Shown: positions 48,682 through 58,232 of the stretch, piece by piece
Numbering within the stretch: the first letter of the stretch is position 1
Layout of the letters: every line of letters begins with the position of its first letter
Assembly (NCBI GenBank): GCA_950295325.1
Contig: OX485806.1
Span: 54,123,169 to 54,187,168 of the forward strand
Direction of reading: 5' to 3'
Source: Polytrichum commune
Lineage: Eukaryota; Streptophyta; Polytrichopsida; Polytrichales; Polytrichaceae
DNA length: 64,000 nt
Position numbers and translations under genes: made by a program
The notes under the pieces: generated by a model
Told to the model about the DNA's origin: nothing
The model's input: the letters and a program-made list of their open reading frames with translations, nothing else
The model's database searches: none

Positions 48682-49347
48682 ATGCACTAGAATTCCACAC
48701 TCTCGGATCCGAGAGGGTATAGGGTGTGGTAATATGGACCACATTTTGACAAGAAGGTGGAGTCTTTTGTATGTATATGTATGTGGACCAATTTGGGTTT
48801 TATTTTGAAATTCTTTGTGTGTGCACTAGAATCCGACCCTCTCGGATCCGAGAGGGTCTAGGGTGCGGTAGTAAGGACCAGATTTTGACTAGAAAGAGGT
48901 CCCTTGTGTATGTGTATGTATGTGGACTACCAAGGTTCATATGTTGATATTCTTTGTGTGTGCACTAGAATCCCACCCTCTCGGATCCGAGAGGGTCTAG
49001 GGTGCGGTAGTATGGACCAAATTTTGACACGAAGGTGGTGTGTATTGTGTGTATGTGTATGTGGACTAGCTTGGGTCATATGTTGAAATTCTTTGTGTAT
49101 GCACTAGAATCCGACCCTCTCGGATCCAAGCAGGTCTAGGTGTTGGTGGTATAGACCAGATTTTGATTAGAATGAGATCCTTGTGTATGTGTATGCATTT
49201 GAACTAGCTAGGTTCATATGTTCAAATTCTTTGTGTGTGCACTAGAGTTGCACCCTCTCGGATCCGAGAGGGTCTAGGTGTCTGTAGTATGGACCAGATT
49301 TTGACTAGTATGAGGATCCTTGTGTATGTGTATGTATGTGAACTACC
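48682..49347. repeat. Satellite block 2, 138-139 bp unit
   Basis: About five units between two insertions, of the same subtype as block 1 (GTGTATGTGGACTA variants, CCCACCCTCTCGG). It is continuous with blocks 1 and 3 once the insertions are removed. Confidence 0.95.
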
Positions 49348-49819
49348 TGTGGGAACACGCGAACACCAAAATGTCCGGATTGGCGGTTTTAAGTGCCTAA
49401 TCCGGGTTGTCCGGATGACCCTAGTATCGTCCAGGGATTCTGTGAAGTGTAGGAGGTCTAAAACTCTCCGTACCTGCCTATTTCTTCTTCCTTAGCCAAA
49501 TTTCCGGAAATCCTAATTTCCGGATATTTGGTCTTTGGGGACATTCTTAGCCTTTTTCCGGAGGGTACCTCTCCGGATGTTATTTCTAGGTCCTCTTTAT
49601 AATACTTACCCACCCCTTTACGTCTACTCTCTAGAATAATTGGTTTCTTCCGGTGAAGACGTCCTTGATAAGGTTAGAATCCGGGAACTCCCTCACAACC
49701 AATCCGGATTGATCAGGTCCGTCCAGGCAGGTCACGCAGAGAGATCTGGATTGTTTCTTGGGACCATAGTGGCCAGAGGAGTCTGGATTCGAACCGGAGA
49801 TCTAACTCGACGGGATGAG

Positions 49820-50300
49820 TAGGTGACCCGTACCACTTTCCGGATTACCCCGTCCAAAGACTGTGAGACCTCTTCAGAAGGTCGGATGGCGTAAGTCCGG
49901 CACCTTCCGGATCTTGCCCAGTCCTAACGACGGCTATCTCACATGGACGTTACCCAGGCATTCGGAACAATGAGGATCTCTTCCTACTGCACTCCGGAGG
50001 TGGCCTCCTATCGGAATTCTTACTGATCCGGACCTCTCCTTCTCCGTCCGACGGATCTGTCCGGCTACCTTTACCTTGGATTCTACTCAATCTGAGATAA
50101 CTAGGCGATCCGTACCATTAATCCGGGAAGGTCCGTCTAAGGACGGTGGGACCTCTTCAGAAGATCAGATTGGCGTAAGTCCGGATCCCTTCCGGATCTC
50201 ACCCAATCTTCCCAGCGGCTATCCCACCTAGACGTTACCCAGCCTACCGGATTAGTGAGGTTTCCCTCCCACTACACTCAGAGAGGATCTACAAGGCGAT
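49820..50300 (+). repeat. Imperfect tandem duplication, offset about 283 bp
   Basis: GACCTCTTCAGAAG at 49,867 recurs at 50,150, and GGCGTAAGTCCGG at about 49,888 recurs at about 50,172. Shared words before and after (CGATCCGTACCA-like, GGACGTTACCCAG-like, GCACTCCGGAGG-like) give two diverged units. It lies at the 3' side of the gag-like region. Confidence 0.8.
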
Positions 50301-50734
50301 AACCGGATCTGATCCGGGTCTCCTCTCTCATGTCCTATCCGGAACTCCTATCCCTCATGCCCTCTCTTTCTCTTCCACTAACGATCTCCGGGTCATTCAC
50401 ACACACACATCAATCAAGAGAAGTCAAGGAGTGAGAAGCAAAGACATTTATTCGGGGTAGGAGTGATCACAATACAACAATGGAGAAGGAACCCTTCTCA
50501 AGCTCCTTATTCAGCCTTAAGTAGAGGCTCAAAAATCCCTAAACTGAGGGCGGCGGCCCAAACGGCCGCCGCTCAAGAAAACCCTAACTACCCCCGGTCT
50601 CCCGGATTTCCCGGATCCAGATCCGGGTTTTCCGCTGACACTACCAAAGGAAAATTTTATTAATCGTCTTCAAAAACTCCTAAGTCCTACCTGCCTACCT
50701 CCCTTCTGCCTAATTAATCTAGCTACTCCCCTAA

Positions 50735-51522
50735 CTAAGAAGACCGGTGCTTCTTCGGAGCCGATCCCTCCTTTGAGTGACTCCCTAACCCGTTGATGGC
50801 AGATGAGCCCCCGGCCGGCGACGCTTTCTGCAGCCGCGTGAGCATCCTCCTCATGTTCGGAGACGGAGCAACCTCGTCCTCCGAATCCGCTGCCCTCTCG
50901 GTCCGTGGGGTAGCGGTCCCTGGTGTCCCGGAGACTGTCCCTGGGGTTCCGGAAGCTGTCCCCATCCGGATGCTTCGGACTGGAGAAGGATCGCTTCCGG
51001 TGCCCTGCTCCGGATTCCGTCCACCCGAGAGTGAAGCCGTCCGCGGATCCCTGTTGGAGGCCGCTCTCGAGTGTGGCGGAGGAAATGGACTCACCACTTG
51101 GCAGTCCCGTGGAGACGATGGCGAGGCGTGGGTCATAGGACCCTTGCCCCTACTCGGAGTGGCCTCCCGATCGGAAGTCTGGTGCCGGATCGGCGTCCGA
51201 GCCCTATCCGGAGTCCGGGACCTATCCGAGTTCCGCGGAACAGGGGACTGGCCCCTTCCGGATCGGACCAACCCGGTGCTCTTCTGCCTCACCTGGGGAG
51301 AACGGACCCTTTCCGGAGCCCCTCGGAATTACCAGGCCGAGAGCCGCCTCCTTGCTGGCTGGGTCCTGCAGAGGCCGGCGGATTCTGAACCAGGGCTACT
51401 TCACCAACCACCTCGTAGAGGGTTCCGGTTGGTGACCCTGGCGGACCCGGATAGAGCACCCTCCGCGGTGTTCCGCTTGGCGGGACCACCCTCTGGATTT
51501 CCGCCAGGAGATCCTTCATCGT
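50735..51522 (-). pseudogene. Likely C-terminal continuation of the gag-like protein
   Basis: After the TGA that ends the 427-codon frame, the same frame stays open to 51,289 (KDLLAEIQRVVPPSGTP onward). A four-base overlap then leads to a second frame running to 50,735. That frame is Ser/Pro/Arg-rich with SRTPDRARTP-type stretches and a lysine-rich end (SKEGSAPKKHRSS). A tail of this kind is common in gag-type nucleic-acid-binding proteins. One stop and one frameshift separate the parts, so the whole is called broken. No CCHC zinc knuckle is seen. Confidence 0.5.
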
Positions 51523-52806
51523 TCATGAATACTTCACGAGGATGGGGAGGGTCTGCCTGGCGGAAGCGGGATCTCCGGACTCCATCATCCGGTCGTAGAG
51601 ATGTGCCTTGTTAACGATCTCCGCCGGATGATCCACCAGTTCCCGGATCCGGCTGAAGAGCACCGCCTGCTCCGCATGGTACTTCCGGATCTCCTCGCTC
51701 TTCTGACTCAGCTCCTGAGTCATGGCCGCTACCTGGGCGGTGAGGTGGGCGTTCTCCGTCTTGGCCTGCTCCAGCTCCTTCCGATCCGCCCTTTTTGCCA
51801 ATTCCCGGAGAATGTTTCCGGGTCCGCAGTCGTCCAGAGCGTGGTTCGCCCCCTTGACGATGTGCTCCAGTCGGTAGTACTGGGTCTTGAGGTCCTCCAT
51901 CCCCTCCTGGAACCGCTTGAATGGATTCTCCGGGAAGTCCCAAGCGGATAGGTCCACATTTCGCCATGGGGTCTCCCGGCTGGGTCCGGCTTTCGGATGT
52001 TGGTGAGGGGGAGGGGGAGAGAGTGGCCTCGAGACGGTTGGTGGCGGGCTTCCGGGTGACGAGGGAGGTGCTTCCGGAAGAATAGGGTCGCTGGAGGTCT
52101 CCGTCTCGACGTCTCCGGCTTCCGGAAGCAGCTTGTAGGTGACCTCATCCGCCGCTATTGTGAGCAGGTCCTCCTCCTCTGCCGTGATGCAGTCGAAATG
52201 CTGGTAGAGGTGCAAAATGAAGGGGGAGAGGAAGGAGGATTTCCGGCCAATATGGGGGAGGGCCCGTCCGACTATCTCCTGGATGATCAGGCCCCAATTC
52301 ACCGGCCGGACTCCGGACATTGCACCAAACAGCGTGTTAGCCATGGTGAGGCTAATCCGCTTTGGCTTGTCCGGATTGAGAATGGGCAGGAGAAACTCTA
52401 GCACTCTCCGCTCCCTAATATTCCGGCAGTTCCCTGGGTGGAATCCGTCCTTTGGATCCGCGTCCCCTCTGAACTTCCCGGCGAACAGGCCGTCGCGGCG
52501 GCCCGCCCACCCCTCCGTGATTCCCTTGGGAAACCCGTAGACCCTGTTCCACGTATCCGGAGTCCAATGTTCCGGATCCCTCCTCTTTGTGCCTAGCCAC
52601 TGATTTCCCCTCTCGAATTTAAACTCGCGGAGGGTATCTTCCGCTCTGAGATTCCAGGGTTTGGAGAGCAATCCCGCACAACCCATGACCCTAAGATCCT
52701 CCGCGAGCTCTTGCAGCTCTCTATCCTCCCTCGGAATTGCAGGGGTGAGGGCTTTCAGCGGAATCGGGATGGGTTCCCGTTGATCCTCTTCCCGTGCTTC
52801 CGGCAT
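51523..52806 (-). CDS. Gag-like / plant mobile-domain-like protein, 427 codons
   Basis: The longest non-satellite open frame in the window, from ATG 52,806 to TGA 51,523. Residues about 30-230 are a globular, Trp-rich region (WNLRAEDTLREF, WTPDTWNRVYGFP, RERRVLEFLLPILNP, ANTLFGAMSGVRPVNWGLI). Residues about 240-300 are a Pro/Ser-rich linker. About 310-400 is a predicted coiled coil (ELEQAKTENAHLTAQVAAM and following). This layout recalls gag-like proteins of plant retroelements with large helical capsid-like domains, but I cannot name the family with certainty. The gene lies wholly inside the 4.1-kb insert, antisense to its left end. If the TGA is the true stop the protein is complete; sequence beyond it suggests it was longer. 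Confidence 0.55.
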   Translation of the reverse strand: MPEAREEDQREPIPIPLKALTPAIPREDRELQELAEDLRVMGCAGLLSKPWNLRAEDTLREFKFERGNQWLGTKRRDPEHWTPDTWNRVYGFPKGITEGWAGRRDGLFAGKFRGDADPKDGFHPGNCRNIRERRVLEFLLPILNPDKPKRISLTMANTLFGAMSGVRPVNWGLIIQEIVGRALPHIGRKSSFLSPFILHLYQHFDCITAEEEDLLTIAADEVTYKLLPEAGDVETETSSDPILPEAPPSSPGSPPPTVSRPLSPPPPHQHPKAGPSRETPWRNVDLSAWDFPENPFKRFQEGMEDLKTQYYRLEHIVKGANHALDDCGPGNILRELAKRADRKELEQAKTENAHLTAQVAAMTQELSQKSEEIRKYHAEQAVLFSRIRELVDHPAEIVNKAHLYDRMMESGDPASARQTLPILVKYS

Positions 52807-53465
52807 TTTCCTCTCCTCTCACCCTTTCTGGCTTGCAACCTCTCTCTCTCTCTTCCGGAGTCCTTCTCTTCCGTCTAATTGCCACAAAGTCCCGGCAAGC
52901 CCACTGCCGGTGACTGAAAAGTGCTGAGTCCCAGCAATCCAACTGCTGGCGGCTCGAAAGAATGAACACCTCACCACTCGTTCTCTCAACAGGTTGTCTT
53001 TTTCCAGAAAAGAGTGGGAGGGAGAAGGAAGGGACCTTTAAATATCCTTCCTTCCTCTTCTTTCCCCTGTTACCGTTCGGTTTAACGGAAAACGGTTACC
53101 AACCGTTTTCCGGCGGTTCCCACCAACGGTTTTACTAACATTTTTACCAACGGCTCTCTTTTCCCCCAACCGCCATAAGGCCCGTTATAACCGCCACTTC
53201 CGGGCCGTTGGGTAATCTTGGCGCGTCCGTTACTTGGTCCGGACCAATGGTTTAGACCATGATTACATGGTCCGCCCATCCTATTTGACGGACCGGTCAT
53301 AGTACTTATTTAGAGTCGTTTTACCGCACAAGGCGGGGTTAGACTACTCTATTTCCTAGTACCATTAATTTTGTCCTAATAGTCCCTATTATCCTCAGAT
53401 AAGCAAGGTAAAATACGGAAATTGAATCCGTATTTCCGTCTTTCCGTCGAATTTGGACTCCCACA

Positions 53466-56400
53466 CTACCTAGGTTCATATGTTCAAATTCTTTGTGTAT
53501 GCACTAGAGTCCGACCCTCTCGGATCCGAGAGGGTCTAGGGTGCGGTAGTATGGACCAGATTTTGAGTAGTATGAGGATCCTTGTGTATGTGTATGTGTT
53601 GGAACTAGCTAGGTTCATATGTTGAAATTCTTTGTATGTGCACTAGAATCCCACCCTCTCGGATCCGAGAGGATTTAGGGTGTGGTAGTATGGACCAGAT
53701 TTTGACTAGTATGAGGATACTTGTTTATGTGTCTGTATGTGAATGAGCAAGGTTTATATGTTGAAATATTTTGTGTGTGCACTAGAGTCCTACCCTCTCG
53801 GATCCGAGAGGGTCTAGGTGTCTGTAGTATGGACTTTATTTTGACTAGTATGAGGATCCTTGTGTATGTATATGTATGTGAACTATCTAGGTTCATATGT
53901 TGAAATTCTTTGTGTATGCACTAGACTCCGACCCTCTTGGATCCGAGAAGCTCTAGGTGACGGTAGTAGGGACCAGATCTTAAGTAGAATAAGGATCCTT
54001 GTGTATGTGTATTGATTTGAACTAGCTAGGTTTATATGTTGAAATTATTTGTATGTGCACTAGAATTCCACCCTCTCGGATCCGAGAGGGTCTAGGGTGC
54101 GGTACTATGGACTAGATTTTGAGTAGTATGAGGATCCTTGTGTATGTGTATGTGTTTGAACTAGTTAGGTTCATATGTTGAAATTCTTTGTATGTGCACT
54201 AGAATCCCACCCTCTCGGATCCGAGAGGGTTTAGAGTGTGATAGTATGGACCAGATTTTGACTAGTACGAGGATACTTGTGTATGTGTATGTATGTGAAC
54301 TAGCTAGGTTCATATGTTGAAATTCTTTGTATGTGCACTAGAATCCCACCCTCTGCGATATAAGAGGGTGTAGGGTGTGGTAGTATGGACCAGATTTTGA
54401 CTAGTATGAGGATACTTGTGTATGTGTATGTATGTGAACTAGCTAGGTTCATATGTTGAAATTCTTTGTGTGTAGACTAGAGTCCGACCCTCTCGGATCC
54501 GAGAGGGTCTAGGGTGCGGTACTATGGACTAGATTTTGAGTAGTATGAGGATCCTTGTGTATGTGTATGTGTTTGAACTAGTTAGGTTCATATGTTGAAA
54601 TTCTTTGTATGTGCACTAGAATCCCACCCTCTCGGATCCGAGAGGGTTTAGAGTGTGATAGTATGGACCAGATTTTGACTAGTACGAGGATACTTGTGTA
54701 TGTGTATGTATGTGAACTAGCTAGGTTCATATGTTGAAATTCTTTGTATGTGCACTAGAATCCCACCCTCTGCGATATAAGAGGGTGTAGGGTGTGGTAG
54801 TATGGACCAGATTTTGACTAGTATGAGGATACTTGTGTATGTGTATGTATGTGAACTAGCTAGGTTCATATGTTGAAATTCTTTGTGTGTAGACTAGAGT
54901 CCGACCCTCTCGGATCCGAGAGGGTCTACGTGTCTGTAGTATGGACCTCATTTTGAGTAGTATGATGATCCTTGTGTATGTGTATGTATGTGAACTAGCT
55001 AGGTTCATATGTTGAAATTCTTTGTGTATGCACTAGAGGCCGACCCTCTCGCATCCGAGAGGGTCTAGGGTGTGGTAGTATGGACTTGATCTTGACTACT
55101 ATGATGATCCTTGTGTATGTGTATGTATGTGAACTAGCTAGGTTCATATGTTGAAATTCTTTGTGTATGCACTAGAGTTCAACCCTCTCGGATCCGAGAG
55201 GGTGAAGGGTGTGGTAGTATGGACCAGATTTTGAGTAGTATGAGAATCCTTGTGTATGTTTATGTATATGAACTAGTAAGGTTCATATGTTGAAATTCTT
55301 TGTGTGTAGACTAGAGTCCGACCCTCTCGGATCCGAGAGGGTCTAGGTGTCTGTAGTATGGACCTGATTTTGACTAGTATGATGATCCTTGTGTATGTAC
55401 GTGTATGTATGTGAACTAGCTAGGTTCATATGTTGAAATGCTTTGTGTATGCACTAGAGTCCGACCCTCTCGGATCCGAGAGGGTGAAGGCTGTGGTAGT
55501 ATGGACCAGATTTTGAGTAGTATGATGATCGTTATGTATCTGTATGTATTTGAACTAGCTAGGTTCATATGTTGAAATTCTTTGTGTGTGAACTAGAATC
55601 CCCCCGTCTTGGATCCGAGAGGGTGAAGGGTGTGGTAGTATGGACCAAATTTTGAGTAGTATGAGAATCCTTGTGTATGTGTATGTATTTGAACTAGCTA
55701 GGGTGATATGTTGAAATTCTTTGTGTATGCACTAGAGTCCGACACTCTCGGATCCGAGAAGGTCTAGGCGGTGGTAGTATGGACCAAATTTTGACTAGTA
55801 TGAGGATACTTGTGTTTGTGTACGTATGTGATCTAGCTAGGTTCATATGTTGAAATGCTTTGTGTATGCACTAGAGTCCGACCCTCTCGGATCCGAGAGG
55901 GTGAAGGCTATGGTAGTATGGACAAGATTTTGAGTAGTATGATGATCGTTCGGTATGTGTATGTATTTGAACTAGCTAGGTTCATATGTTGAAATTCTTT
56001 GTGTGTGAATTAGAATCCCCCCGTCTCGGATCCGAGCGGGTGAAGGGTGTGGTAGTATGCACCAAATTTTGAGTAGTATGAGAATCCTTGTGTATGTGTA
56101 TATATTTGAACTAGCTAGGGTGATATGTTGAAATTCTTTGTGTATGCACTAGAGTCCGACCCTCTCGGATCCGAGAAGGTCTAGGCGGTGGTAGTATGGA
56201 CCAGATTTTGACTAGTATGAGGATACTTGTGTCTGTGTACGTATGTGATCTAGCTAGGTTCATATGTTGAAATTCTTTGTGTATGCACTAGAGTCCGACC
56301 CTCTCGGATCCGAGAGGGTGAAGGGTGTGGTAGTATGGACCAGATTTTGAGAAGTATGATGATCCTTGTGTATGTGTATGTGTTTGAACTAGCTAGGTTC

Positions 56401-58232
56401 ATATGTTGAAATTCTTTGTATGTGCACTAGAATTCGACCCTCTCGGATCCGAGACGGTTTAGGGTGTGGTAGTATGGACCAAATTTTGACTAGTATGAGG
56501 ATCCTTGTGTATGTGTATGTATGTGAACTAGCTAGGTTCATATGTTGAAATTCTTTGTGTGTACACTAGAGTCCGACCCTCTCGGATCCGAGAGGGTCTA
56601 GGTGTCTATAGTATGGACCTCATTTTGACTAGTATGATGATCCTTGTGTATGTGTATGTATGTGAACTAGCTAGGTTCATATGTTGAAATTCTTTGTGTA
56701 TGCACTAGAGGCCGACCCTCTCGCATCCGAGAGGGTCTAGGGTGTGGTAGTATGGACCTGATCTTGACTACTATGATGATCCTTGTGTATGTGTATGTAT
56801 GTGAACTAGCTAGGTTCATATGTTGAATTCTTTTGGATTCCACTAGAGGCCGACCCTCTCGGATCCGAGAGGGTCTAGGGTGTGGTAGTATGGACGAGAT
56901 TTTGACAAGAATGAGATCCCTTGTGTATATTTATGTATGTGAACTAGCTAGGTTCATATGTTCGAATTTTTTGGATTCCACTAGAGGCCGACGCTCTCGG
57001 ATCCGAGAGGGTCTAGGGTGTGGTAGTATGGACGAGATTGTGACTAGTATGAGGATCCTTGTGTATGTGTATGTATGTGAACTAGCTAGGTTCATATGTT
57101 GAATTCTTTTGGATTCCACTAGAGGCCGACCTTCTCGGATCCGAGAGGGTCTAGGGTGTGGCAGTATGGACGAGATTTTGACTAGTATGAGGATCCTTGT
57201 GTATGTGTATGTATGTGAACTAGCTAAGTTCATATAGTGAAATTTTTTGGATTCCACTAGAGGCCGACCCTCTCGGATCCGAGAGGGTCTAGGGTGTGGT
57301 AGTATGGACGAGATTTTGACTAGTATGAGGATCCTTGTGTATGTGTATTTATGTGAACTAGCTAGGTTCATATGTTGAAATTTTTTGGATTCCATTAGGG
57401 GCCGACCCTCTCGGATCCGAGAGGGTCTAGGGTGTAGTAGTATGGACGAGATTTTGACTAGTATGAGGATCCTTGTGTATGTGTATTTATGTGAACTAGC
57501 TAGGTTCATATGTTGAATTTTTTTTGAATTCCACTAAAGGACGACCCTCTCGGTTCCGAGAGGGTCTAGGGTGAGGTAGTATGGACGAGATTTTGACTAG
57601 TATGAGGATCCTTGTGTATGTGTATCTATGTGAACTAGCTAGGCTCATATGTTGGAATTTTCTGGATTCGACTCTAGGCCGACCTTCTCGGACCCGAAAG
57701 GGTCTAGGGTGTGGTACTATGGACGAGATTTTGACTAGTATGAGGATCCTTGTGTATGTGTATGTATGTGAACTAGCTAGGTTTATATGTTGGAATTTTT
57801 TGGACTCCACTAGAGGCCGACCCTCTCGGATCCGAGAGGGTCTAGGGTGTGGTAGTATAGACGAGATTTTGACTAGTATGAGGATCCTTGTGTATGTGTA
57901 TGTATGTGAACTAGCTAGGTTCATATGTTGGAATTTTTTGGATTCCACTAGAGTTCGACCCTCTCGGATCCGAGAGGGTCTAGGGTGTGGTAGTATGGAC
58001 GAGATTTTGACTAGTATGACGATCCTTGTTTATGTGTATGTATGTGAAGTAGCTAGGTTTATATGTTGGAATTTTTTAGATTCCACTAGAGGCCGACCGT
58101 CTCGGATCCGAGAGGGTCTAGGGTGTGGTAGTATGGACCAGATTTTGACCAGTATGAGGATCCTCGTGTATGTGTATGTATGTGAACTAAGTAGGTTCAT
58201 ATGTTCGAATATGGATTCCACTAGAGGCCGAC
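53466..58232. repeat. Satellite block 3, 138-139 bp unit with higher-order structure
   Basis: About 34 units. Two separate pairs of 3-unit blocks repeat at exactly 417 bp (54,091 against 54,508; 55,435 against 55,852). A rarer variant with GCATCC in place of GGATCC recurs at 55,051 and 56,723 (1,672 bp). From about 56,820 the unit changes to a 138-bp subtype (ATTCCACTAGAGGCC and GGACGAGATTTTGAC), which continues in block 4. Open frames on both strands follow from 138 being divisible by three. Confidence 0.95.
54091..54920. repeat. Near-identical pair of 417-bp higher-order repeats
   Basis: The segment beginning TCTAGGGTGCGGTACTATGG at 54,091 recurs at 54,508 with almost no change, including a private mutation of the palindrome (TGCGATATAAGAGGG) in one unit of each copy. 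That shared oddity shows the three units were duplicated as a block. Confidence 0.9.

Larger units (their letters stand above)
49348..53465 (-). mobile_element. 4.1-kb TG...CA element with a gag-like gene
   Basis: Inserted in the satellite with perfect duplication CTACC on both sides (49,343-49,347; 53,466-53,470). The ends are TGTGGGAACACG and GGACTCCCACA, a 7-bp inverted repeat of the retroviral LTR type. I find no direct-repeat LTR pair inside it and no pol. It is either an unusually long solo LTR or a LARD/TR-GAG-like derivative. It carries a gag-like coding region on the minus strand and is very rich in TCCGGA/CCGGAT words throughout, unlike any neighbour. A CA microsatellite lies at about 50,399-50,408. 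Between 52,807 and 53,465 there is no gene; repeated CAACGGTTTT-like words occur at 53,090-53,160. Confidence 0.8.

Noticed and set aside
50793-51614. 273-codon plus-strand frame in the 4.1-kb insert
   Set aside because: It is antisense to the gag-like frame in GC-rich sequence that lacks stops by composition; the minus strand has the more protein-like product.
49348-53465. Complete LTR retrotransposon
   Set aside because: No direct repeat of the ends and no reverse transcriptase or integrase motif could be found by eye.
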